A stretch of DNA of 5,292 bases. Origin: Thermoplasmata archaeon (lineage in GTDB: Archaea; Thermoplasmatota; SW-10-69-26). Both the position numbers and the translations under genes were made by a program. The notes under the pieces are model-generated. The model had not been told where the DNA came from. It searched no databases and saw nothing but the letters and a program-made list of their open reading frames with translations. Position 1 is the stretch's first letter; every line of letters begins with the position of its first letter. Positions 1 through 5,148 of the stretch are shown piece by piece. The stretch is from assembly GCA_003561665.1 (NCBI GenBank), contig PWVY01000249.1, forward strand, positions 1-5,292. The letters are read 5' to 3'.

Positions 1-141
1 GGGTTCGGTGGGATCGGGTTCGGGTAGGGGTTCGGGGGGTTGGTCTGGTGGGGGGATCGTTTTGTTCTTGTCGTGGTTTGTGGAGGTGTCGGCTGTGTCC
101 TGCATGGGTTCTTGGGGGGGGGTCTTGGGGGCGTGGCACAT
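1..141 (-). CDS. N-terminal part of a proline-rich protein, cut by the window edge
   Basis: The minus strand is open from ATG at 141 to base 1 (47 codons), with an in-frame TGA just upstream at 150-148, so the N-terminus must lie at GTG 144, ATG 141 or ATG 105. The visible part is hydrophilic and rich in Pro, Thr, Asp, Glu and Lys. It ends in an alternating Pro-acidic run (PEPLPEPDPTEP), which is typical of an extended linker or a low-complexity N-terminal extension ahead of a folded domain. No signal peptide or membrane segment is seen. A run of nine C residues on the coding strand lies between ATG 141 and ATG 105, so a one-base sequencing slip would favour the downstream start. No TATA box or Shine-Dalgarno sequence was found, so the gene may be read from the upstream unit. 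Function is unknown. With only 47 codons in GC-rich DNA, the call is tentative. Confidence 0.42.
   Translation of the reverse strand, partial: MCHAPKTPPQEPMQDTADTSTNHDKNKTIPPPDQPPEPLPEPDPTEP
10..39 (+). repeat. G-run array matching a G-quadruplex pattern
   Basis: The plus strand has five G-runs of 3, 3, 3, 4 and 6 bases, starting at 10, 16, 22, 27 and 34 and separated by loops of only 2-3 bases. This satisfies the canonical four-run quadruplex rule. The G-rich strand is the template strand of the proline-rich reading frame, where Pro codons (CCC) alternate with GAA, CTA, GAT and ACC. The motif may therefore be a by-product of the X-Pro repeat in the protein rather than a selected DNA structure. 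Confidence 0.6.
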
Positions 142-196
142 CACGGTTCATCGTGCTAGGGTGTTGCACGCCTCGTTCTTGAGGGTTGCGTTGGCT

Positions 197-559
197 TCAC
201 ATGGGGTCTGGGGCTAGGCCGTGAGTCCCGTCCCTTCGGACGCCGGGCATGGCGAAGGCGAGGGCCCAGATCTTGGTCGCGTTGGCTGCGCACGTGCTGC
301 ACTCGGCGAGCTTGCCTTCGCCCAAGAGCGTCTTGATGGCTGTCGTCCCGCTAGAGATGCCGCATACGAAGTGTTGGTCGCGAAGCCAGTGCAAAAGCGC
401 GCCCACGTGGCTTGCGTGCATCGAGGGTTTCGTATCCCCTTGAAGGTAGATGTCGTCTCCTTCGACGCGGTCGATCGTCACGAGGGTCCGATCGTGGTTC
501 TTGAACTTGCTCGTCTCCTCGAGCTTCTCCTGAACATCCGCCGTGCAGGACTCACACAT
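197..559 (-). CDS. Uncharacterised 120-residue protein with two CxxC motifs
   Basis: I do not recognise this family. The protein begins MCESC, with a CxxC at residues 2-5. A second CxxC (CSTC) lies at 87-90 and a lone Cys at 66. Several histidines (22, 48, 51, 57, 63) lie between them, so a zinc- or iron-binding site built from the two CxxC pairs is plausible but only inferred. The segment around residues 26-40 looks like a beta strand, and 50-65 looks like an amphipathic helix (HVGALLHWLRDQHF). No signal peptide or clear membrane helix is seen. The frame is open further upstream to 712, but ATG 559 is preferred for three reasons: it lies just after the stop of the alpha/beta hydrolase (586), it avoids a long overlap with that gene, and a TTAACA box sits about 27 bases upstream. 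It probably belongs to the same cluster as the hydrolase. Confidence 0.72.
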   Translation of the reverse strand: MCESCTADVQEKLEETSKFKNHDRTLVTIDRVEGDDIYLQGDTKPSMHASHVGALLHWLRDQHFVCGISSGTTAIKTLLGEGKLAECSTCAANATKIWALAFAMPGVRRDGTHGLAPDPM

Positions 560-582
560 CAGGCCGTATACGCGCGCAACGC

Positions 583-590
583 ATGTTAAC
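583..590 (-). promoter_or_regulatory. Possible TATA-like box for the CxxC protein
   Basis: Read on the minus strand, TTAACA is centred about 27 bases before ATG 559. It overlaps the TAA stop codon of the upstream hydrolase, so the AT content may simply come from the stop codon. The spacing matches the stronger promoters in the window and would give a leaderless mRNA. It is weak on its own. Confidence 0.35.
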
Positions 591-1368
591 GCTGCCGGTG
601 AACCCTCGAGCGGGGTCGCTTGGCTTCCAAGAAGCGAGCGACCTCCGTCCGGAAGGCCGTGCCTCGCCATGTTTGAGCGGCGACCACGTGCGTTGCGCGA
701 GGAAGGATCCACAAATCCGCGTCCGGGATGGACCGGTAGATCTCGACGGCTTCCTCCACAGGCACCAGCGGGTCACGATCCCCCGCGATGATCAACGTCG
801 GCGCATCGATCTGCTCAAGCTCCTCCACGTCGTGATCATGTGCTTTTGCATCCTTCTCGAACAAGCGAGCATCGCGATGGATGATGCGCTTCCACGCGTC
901 GGGCCCCCCTTGGGGCTCGTGCATCATCGATAGCTTCTCTGCCAAACCGACGCTCTCCCAATACGAAGGATCATCCAACGAGAGATCCCGCGCCACGTTC
1001 TTGCCCGATCTGCGGAACCCGATCCGGAACAGCACCAAGCGATCCACAACGCTTGGCCGATTCAACGCCAACCACAACGCCACCCCACCCCCCATGGAGG
1101 ACCCCAACACGTGAGCACAAGCCAAGCCCACCTCCTCCAACATGGACACCACGCTCTCCCCCATCCCCTCCACCGTCAACGAACCATCCAGGCGCGTTCG
1201 CCCATGCCCCGGCAGATCCGGAACCAGCACCCGGAAGCCATCCGAAAGGGCCCGCGCATGCTCCTTGAACTCCTCATGCGACATGCCCCCGCTATGCAAG
1301 AGCACAAGCGCAGGGCCTTGACCCACATCCAAGAAGAACGGCACCTGATCGGGTGAACCCGTCGTCAT
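586..1368 (-). CDS. Alpha/beta hydrolase fold protein
   Basis: This is a 260-residue cytoplasmic serine hydrolase of the alpha/beta fold; length and layout are normal for the family. The oxyanion-hole strand is LVLLHSGG (21-28). PDLPGHGRT follows at 50-58, and the nucleophile elbow GSSMGG puts the catalytic Ser at 91. The acid is Asp199 in GDRDPLVP, and the base is His227 in RATHVV. The triad is therefore complete and the enzyme should be active. A cap of about 70 residues lies between core strands (roughly 120-185). The sequence resembles the broad MhpC/esterase/C-C hydrolase group, but substrate cannot be read from it: esters, lactones and C-C bonds are all possible. ATG 1368 starts 42 bases after the HlyIII stop, with a TTTCAT box centred 26 bases upstream. 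The C-terminus ends in a basic tail (KRPRSRVHRQR). Fold assignment is very secure; specific function is open. Confidence 0.93.
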   Translation of the reverse strand: MTTGSPDQVPFFLDVGQGPALVLLHSGGMSHEEFKEHARALSDGFRVLVPDLPGHGRTRLDGSLTVEGMGESVVSMLEEVGLACAHVLGSSMGGGVALWLALNRPSVVDRLVLFRIGFRRSGKNVARDLSLDDPSYWESVGLAEKLSMMHEPQGGPDAWKRIIHRDARLFEKDAKAHDHDVEELEQIDAPTLIIAGDRDPLVPVEEAVEIYRSIPDADLWILPRATHVVAAQTWRGTAFRTEVARFLEAKRPRSRVHRQR

Positions 1369-1391
1369 CGACCGCCACGAACCACACCCCC

Positions 1392-1398
1392 ATGAAAG
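1392..1398 (-). promoter_or_regulatory. Possible TATA-like box for the alpha/beta hydrolase gene
   Basis: TTTCAT on the minus strand is the most AT-rich hexamer in a short GC-rich gap, and it is centred 26 bases before ATG 1368. The position is the same as for the stronger promoters here, but the sequence is a poor TATA match. Read-through from the HlyIII gene is an alternative. Confidence 0.33.
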
Positions 1399-1410
1399 GC
1401 CTTGCGGTCC

Positions 1411-2046
1411 CTACAACGGAGGCACATAGTACGCGATGAACACGAAATGCGAGAAGCTCCCTGCCAGAACGAACAGGTGCCAGATCCCATGGAACCCCAC
1501 ACGATCAGGCAGCGGGTCGGGCCATTTCAAACCGTACACCAACGCGCCCAACGTGTACACGATGCCTCCCGCGAAAAGCCACGCCAAACCCTCCCAAGAG
1601 AACACGGCGAACATCGGCTTCAACGCCACGATGGCCGTCCACCCCATCGCCAAGTAGATGCCCACCGTCAACCAACGAGGCAACGCCGGGAACACCGTTT
1701 TCGTCACGATGCCCACCGCTGTCAAACTCCACACCACGCCCAAAAGCGAGTACCCCCACCCCGCAGGCAACGCGAGCAAACAAACCGGCGTGTACGTGCC
1801 CGCGATGACGACGAACACGGCCGAATGGTCGATCCGACGAAGCACCCCACGCGTCCGAGGTGACACCGGCAATGCATGATACAACGTGCTCGCCGCGAAC
1901 ACGAGCACCAAGGAGACCCCGTACACGGAGTACGCGACCGTCGCGAACGTGCTCTCCGCCTGCCATACCAGGAACACGAGCCCGAAGATGGCGCCCACCA
2001 CGCCCAGGCTATGAGAAACCGCGTTGAAGGGCTCGTGAAGACCCAT
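1411..2046 (-). CDS. Hemolysin III (HlyIII/YqfA, PAQR superfamily) membrane protein
   Basis: This is a seven-helix integral membrane protein of the HlyIII/PAQR superfamily, about 211 residues, the normal size for the prokaryotic branch. Numbered from ATG 2046, it shows HEPFNAVSH near the N-terminus and the SxxxH motif of the first core helix (Ser53, His57 in STLYHA). Asp73-His74 lies in RRIDHS, and His186 and His190 form the C-terminal HxxxH (FHGIWH), followed by His200 in GSFSHF. These are the zinc ligands and core polar residues shared with adiponectin receptors, where they form a hydrolase-like (ceramidase) site. All are kept, so the metal site should be intact. The physiological role of prokaryotic members is unsettled, and haemolysis should not be assumed from the name. 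GTG at 2061 is an in-frame alternative start. ATG 2046 is preferred because a good TATA box lies 27 bases upstream and would give a leaderless message. Confidence 0.93.
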   Translation of the reverse strand: MGLHEPFNAVSHSLGVVGAIFGLVFLVWQAESTFATVAYSVYGVSLVLVFAASTLYHALPVSPRTRGVLRRIDHSAVFVVIAGTYTPVCLLALPAGWGYSLLGVVWSLTAVGIVTKTVFPALPRWLTVGIYLAMGWTAIVALKPMFAVFSWEGLAWLFAGGIVYTLGALVYGLKWPDPLPDRVGFHGIWHLFVLAGSFSHFVFIAYYVPPL

Positions 2047-2069
2047 CAAGGACCCAGGCACGACGCAGC

Positions 2070-2083
2070 AATTAAGCCTTCCC
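2070..2083 (-). promoter_or_regulatory. Archaeal-type promoter (BRE plus TATA) for the HlyIII gene
   Basis: On the minus strand, purine-rich GGGAAGG (BRE-like) is followed directly by CTTAATT (TATA-like), centred 27 bases before ATG 2046. The predicted transcription start falls on or next to the start codon, and it would leave the alternative GTG start at 2061 outside the transcript. This supports both the start choice and an archaeal host. Confidence 0.6.
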
Positions 2084-2108
2084 TAATGTGGCCTGGTCAC
2101 GCATCGGA

Positions 2109-3035
2109 TCAATGGGGCGGAACAACCTCGCCCCCCTCCTCGCCAAGCCCACGGTTGGCCTCCTCATGAAGGTACACCGTACGGATCGGGAACGGGATAT
2201 CGATCGCCTCCTCGTCCAACGCTTCCTTCACCGCGCGCACCACCTCGCCCTGGATGGCCAACATCGTGCCACGGGGCGACCGGGGTACCCAGAACCGAAC
2301 GATCAAGTCCACGCTTGATCCACCCAACCCGCTCACGAACGCCTCCACGGGCGGATCCTCAAGCACCTCCTCGACCGACGCAGCGGCGCGTTGGGCCGCC
2401 TTTAACCCTGCACCGATGTCCGCATCGTACCCGATGCCCACCGCCACCTCGAACCGACGCTTGGGATGCTCGCTGAACACCGTGATGTTGTTCGCCAACA
2501 CGGAACGGTTCGGGACCTCGATCTTCAACCCGTCGAATGTTCGAAGCTTCGTCGAGCGCACGTTGATCTGCTCGACGTTCCCCTGCTCCCCGTTGATCTC
2601 CACGGTATCCTGCCTCGCGAACGGGCGCGTTATCAAGATGAGCATGCCGCTGATGAAATCCGCGATCGTCTCCTGCAAAGCGAACGCTAACGCGAAACCC
2701 ACCGCGCCAATCCCGATCATCATCGCTGACAACGAAACGCCCGCGATGGCCAGCGCCACGACGACCCCCAGGAATAAGACCGCGTAACGGGCCAAGGCCC
2801 CCATCGCGTTCCCGGCTCGTTCATCCTTCGTGGCACGGACCATCCCGGAATGGATCCACCGCCTCGAAAGCTTCGCGAGGACAACGAAAGCCACGAACGC
2901 GAGCACCGCGAGAGCCAACCGAGGAAGCACCCCGATCAGGTTTTCCATGAACCGCGAGAACGCTTGCTCAACGTCCGTGAAGCTCACGAAGAAACCAACC
3001 ATCGCACCAGGAAGCGTCCAAGTGGAGAAAAGCAT
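2109..3035 (-). CDS. mscS: MscS-family small-conductance mechanosensitive channel
   Basis: This is a tension-gated channel of the inner or cytoplasmic membrane. It opens when the bilayer is stretched by hypo-osmotic shock and releases ions and small solutes. The 308 residues match the core MscS length. A hydrophobic helix lies at about 34-56, a second at 82-104, and the pore-lining third at about 106-137, which is rich in Gly and Ala (GIGAVGFALAFALQ). The beta domain follows at 142-188 (VEINGEQGNVEQINVRST, then LRTFDG and EVPN). An alpha/beta C-terminal domain spans about 195-290 and closes with IDIPFPIRTVYL, the usual ending motif. The pattern is complete, with no truncation. The gene starts 18 bases after the zinc-ribbon stop, with no TATA box at the expected place, so co-transcription is likely. 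An internal ATG at 3002 has a weak TTTTCT box 26 bases upstream and is an alternative start. Confidence 0.96.
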   Translation of the reverse strand: MLFSTWTLPGAMVGFFVSFTDVEQAFSRFMENLIGVLPRLALAVLAFVAFVVLAKLSRRWIHSGMVRATKDERAGNAMGALARYAVLFLGVVVALAIAGVSLSAMMIGIGAVGFALAFALQETIADFISGMLILITRPFARQDTVEINGEQGNVEQINVRSTKLRTFDGLKIEVPNRSVLANNITVFSEHPKRRFEVAVGIGYDADIGAGLKAAQRAAASVEEVLEDPPVEAFVSGLGGSSVDLIVRFWVPRSPRGTMLAIQGEVVRAVKEALDEEAIDIPFPIRTVYLHEEANRGLGEEGGEVVPPH

Positions 3036-3053
3036 GACGATTCCGAGTCCCGT

Positions 3054-3209
3054 TTAGCCGTCTTCCTTCCGCCACTTGATGAGTTCGAACGCTGTTCGGC
3101 ACGCATTGCAGTAATACTGCGCGTTCGCGAGGACGGAACCGAACGGAGACAAAAGCTCGGTCCTCTCACTCTCGCAATGAGGACAGGCCGGGTTCTCAGG
3201 GAGCGTCAT
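3054..3209 (-). CDS. 51-residue PaaD-type zinc-ribbon protein
   Basis: This very short gene is easy to miss. It encodes 51 residues, ATG 3209 to TAA 3056-3054. Two knuckles, CPHC (residues 9-12) and CNAC (34-37), form a four-cysteine zinc ribbon. The stretch between them, TELLSPFGSVLANAQYYC, and the tail TAFELIKW closely follow the pattern of the zinc beta-ribbon at the C-terminus of PaaD, a small subunit of the phenylacetyl-CoA epoxygenase system: two CxxC pairs, an FGS motif, an aromatic before the third Cys, then F and K. Only the ribbon is present. The MIP18-like domain of PaaD and the other paa genes are absent here, so a role in phenylacetate breakdown should not be inferred. It is more likely a free-standing ribbon with a binding or iron-sulfur-related role. 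It ends 18 bases before the MscS start, so the two are probably co-transcribed. A weak AT-rich box (GCATACAT, near 3228-3235) lies upstream. Confidence 0.85.
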   Translation of the reverse strand: MTLPENPACPHCESERTELLSPFGSVLANAQYYCNACRTAFELIKWRKEDG

Positions 3210-3266
3210 CAAGCCAACAAGGAGGAATGTATGCGCCCGGGTGCAAAGGCATTGCCCTTTGGACGA

Positions 3267-3731
3267 TTATGTCCATATGCTGATCGAAGCGGGGTTATAG
3301 AAACCCTGGCGGAGGATCAAGCGCAAATGCTCGGTTTCCTCATCCAAGAACCCCGCGTTGAGCCACTCGCCCTCGTGCTCGTGACAGCCGAGGAGATTCT
3401 CGTCCGCATCGAAGCCGCAAAGTTCCCATACCACGACATCGTTGTAGTTGACCAAGGTAGTGCTCCTGTACGAATACAGGTAGTACAACGGTGTCTGCTC
3501 TGCGTCCTCGATGTACGGTCCTACACGGTGGTCCTGGTACGAGACGCCTTCAAGATCCTCGGGGCATCCATCGAACGTTCGACAATCCACGGCGTCATCC
3601 TCCCCATCCGGCAACGGAACGATGAGCCTATCCCACGCCTCGAAGGCTCGCTCCGTGTAAGGGGAATACGCGGTCGCCGTCAACGGGACGGAAAGCAGAA
3701 GGAATGATAGGACCAAAGCGGCGCGACGCAT
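3267..3731 (-). CDS. Small secreted acidic protein with four cysteines, function unknown
   Basis: I do not recognise this family. The N-terminus is a textbook secretion signal: MRR, then a hydrophobic core (ALVLSFLLLSVPL), then ATA, with likely signal peptidase cleavage after Ala21. There is no lipobox Cys. The mature protein is about 133 residues and acidic, with many Asp, Glu and Tyr. It has exactly four cysteines (50, 56, 105, 116), an even number that suggests two disulfides outside the cell. The middle part (YYLYSYRSTTLVNYNDVVVWELCGFD) has the alternating pattern of beta strands and resembles a small beta-sandwich, though this is only inference. ATG 3731 is firmly set: a TATA box is centred 26 bases upstream and the signal peptide begins there. 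The gene lies 52 bases after the oxidoreductase stop and 57 bases before the zinc-ribbon start. A long plus-strand ORF overlaps it in antisense but lacks such features. Confidence 0.86.
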   Translation of the reverse strand: MRRAALVLSFLLLSVPLTATAYSPYTERAFEAWDRLIVPLPDGEDDAVDCRTFDGCPEDLEGVSYQDHRVGPYIEDAEQTPLYYLYSYRSTTLVNYNDVVVWELCGFDADENLLGCHEHEGEWLNAGFLDEETEHLRLILRQGFYNPASISIWT

Positions 3732-3748
3732 CCCTTTCTGCTCGCGCA

Positions 3749-3764
3749 GGGTCCTATTTGACCC
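3749..3764 (-). promoter_or_regulatory. TATA-box promoter inside an inverted repeat, upstream of the secreted-protein gene
   Basis: On the minus strand a TATA-like CAAATAGG (3760-3753) is centred about 26 bases before ATG 3731, predicting a leaderless mRNA. The box sits within a perfect inverted repeat with arms GGGTC (3749-3753) and GACCC (3760-3764), separated by six bases. The repeat could be an operator that blocks TBP access. It could also be a short hairpin following the upstream oxidoreductase gene. The promoter is well supported by position; operator function is inferred. Confidence 0.6.
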
Positions 3765-3783
3765 TTCATGCCAGGCCGCCCGC

Positions 3784-5028
3784 TCACGGAGCCATAAGCT
3801 CCTTCAAGAGCGCGGGGTCCACGCTCTCAGCAAGCAACCGATCCTTGTCCAGCTCGCTGAAATCCGGTTTCTGAGCGATGATCTTGCGAAGGATCCCCGC
3901 TTGGCTGACATCCCCGACGAACACCGCCCCAACAGGCTTGTCTCGGAAGAAGATCACGCGCCTGTAGTCCCCGTCATCGTAGACACGATCAATCTTCTCG
4001 CTCCCCAAGACGCTTCCTACGCTCATGATGAAGAAATCGAAGTGGTTGATAGAGTACGTGTCCACAAGTTCGAACTCCTCAAGGTCCTCGTCGGTGGCCT
4101 TAGTCATGTTCCGGCCCGCGATGGCGCCCTGCTCCTTCGCGCTCGCCCACGACCCGTTCTGGTTGACACGGTCCAGGATGACATCGTAATATTGAGCGAT
4201 ATCTCCCGCAGCGTAAATGTCCCGAACACTTGTCCTCATGTACTCATCCGTGAGGATCCCTTCACCGATCTTCACGCGCGTTCCCCGCAAGAACTCGTGG
4301 TTGTAATGCAACCCGATGGCGACGCCAGCCGCATCGCAAGGGTACACCTTCCCGCTGGATCCAACGCACTCGGTCACGTGCTCATCCCGCGTGTTGAACC
4401 GTTCGACCTCCTCATGGAACACGCATTCTACGCCGAGTTCGGCCAAGCCTTTCTCTACGATCTCGCTTCCCTCTTTGCTGATGCCTTGCCGCCACCAACG
4501 ATCCCCACGCATGAGGTACTTCGTGTCTGCTCCATGCGTTCCCAAGATGACGGCCAAATCGATACCCAGCAGGCCCGCGCCGATCACGACGGCGCTGTCG
4601 GCTTCCTTGGCGGCCTTTTTGATGCGTTCGGCGTCATTGATCGTCCAGAACGTGTGAATCCCGTGTACATCGCCGTTTGGGACGGGCAGCCGTCGGGGGG
4701 TTCCTCCGGACGCGATCAACATCTTATCGAATGAATAGCGGGACCCGTCATGGCAACCGACGCGTTTGCTATCCTCGTCGATTTGCGTTACGCGCGTGTT
4801 CGTGCGCACATCGATGTCGTGTTTGCGATAGAAGTCTCGATCGTGCATCAGGAGATCCTGGCGCTCTTTATCTCCTTTTGCTAGGTCTTTCGTGGCAACC
4901 CGGTTGTATAACAAGTCGCTCTCGTCCGTGATGACGGTGATATGACCGTCGGGATCGCTTTCGCGGATTTCAGTCGCAGCTGTCGCCCCGGCGATTCCGT
5001 CTCCAATGATGACGTACTCCCGGGCCAT
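3784..5028 (-). CDS. FAD/NAD(P)-dependent pyridine nucleotide oxidoreductase (Pyr_redox_2)
   Basis: This is a 414-residue flavoprotein with the two-dinucleotide-binding-domain layout. Numbered from ATG 5028, GDGIAG (9-14) binds the FAD ADP moiety and GAGLLG (150-155) binds NAD(P)H. TSVRDIYAAGDIAQ (266-279) is the second FAD motif, with the Asp that contacts the flavin ribityl chain. The C-terminal part (about 330-390: VIFFRDKPVGAVFVGDVSQA) resembles the C-terminal domain of rubredoxin reductase and the NirB N-terminal half. It has no CxxxxC disulfide and no active-site Cys near position 43, so it is not a dithiol reductase, CoA-disulfide reductase or water-forming NADH oxidase. A reductase passing electrons from NAD(P)H to a small iron-sulfur or rubredoxin-like partner is the best guess. 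TTG at 5040 is in frame, but ATG 5028 is preferred because a TATA box lies exactly 26 bases upstream. No electron-acceptor gene is adjacent. Confidence 0.94.
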   Translation of the reverse strand: MAREYVIIGDGIAGATAATEIRESDPDGHITVITDESDLLYNRVATKDLAKGDKERQDLLMHDRDFYRKHDIDVRTNTRVTQIDEDSKRVGCHDGSRYSFDKMLIASGGTPRRLPVPNGDVHGIHTFWTINDAERIKKAAKEADSAVVIGAGLLGIDLAVILGTHGADTKYLMRGDRWWRQGISKEGSEIVEKGLAELGVECVFHEEVERFNTRDEHVTECVGSSGKVYPCDAAGVAIGLHYNHEFLRGTRVKIGEGILTDEYMRTSVRDIYAAGDIAQYYDVILDRVNQNGSWASAKEQGAIAGRNMTKATDEDLEEFELVDTYSINHFDFFIMSVGSVLGSEKIDRVYDDGDYRRVIFFRDKPVGAVFVGDVSQAGILRKIIAQKPDFSELDKDRLLAESVDPALLKELMAP

Positions 5029-5050
5029 CGGGCCGCCCAAGAGGGTTGGG

Positions 5051-5064
5051 CTTTAAGACTTTTC
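5051..5064 (-). promoter_or_regulatory. Archaeal-type promoter (BRE plus TATA) for the oxidoreductase gene
   Basis: Minus-strand GAAAAGT (BRE-like) is followed by CTTAAAG (TATA-like), centred 26 bases before ATG 5028, so transcription should begin at the A of the start codon. The box is nearly palindromic (CTTTAAG on the plus strand). It could therefore also serve plus-strand transcription starting near 5080, toward the hairpin-rich region. Confidence 0.65.
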
Positions 5065-5148
5065 TCGGACCGTGGTAGGATGTGACGGCTTACAGCGCGT
5101 TTTGAACTCGTCGTGGTTACGTTGGACCATGGGAGAAAGAAGCGAAGA

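Noticed and set aside
8..217. Plus-strand ORF of 69 codons rich in Gly, Ser and Trp
   Set aside because: Its Gly-rich composition is the complement of the Pro-rich minus-strand frame and of the G-runs; no domain is visible.
560..712. Upstream extension of the CxxC-protein frame from 712
   Set aside because: It would overlap 127 bases of the hydrolase C-terminus, and its translation is Arg/Ser/Pro-rich and unlike a protein domain. ATG 559 fits spacing and promoter position.
3244..3261. CAAAGG / CCTTTG hairpin after the secreted-protein stop codon, as a possible terminator
   Set aside because: The six-pair stem has no T-run after it, and archaeal termination does not depend on such a stem. 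Too weak to call.
2850..3707. Plus-strand ORF of 285 codons, antisense to the MscS 5' end, the zinc ribbon and the secreted protein, with an internal ATG at 3231 behind a strong AAGGAGG
   Set aside because: The opposite strand holds a signal peptide, a four-Cys zinc ribbon and an MscS start, with a TATA promoter. The antisense product shows no recognisable domain. The GGAGG is probably chance, since genes here appear leaderless.
3901..4734. Plus-strand ORF of 277 codons
   Set aside because: It lies wholly antisense to the flavin oxidoreductase, which has clear FAD and NAD(P) motifs. Long antisense ORFs are common in GC-rich genes.
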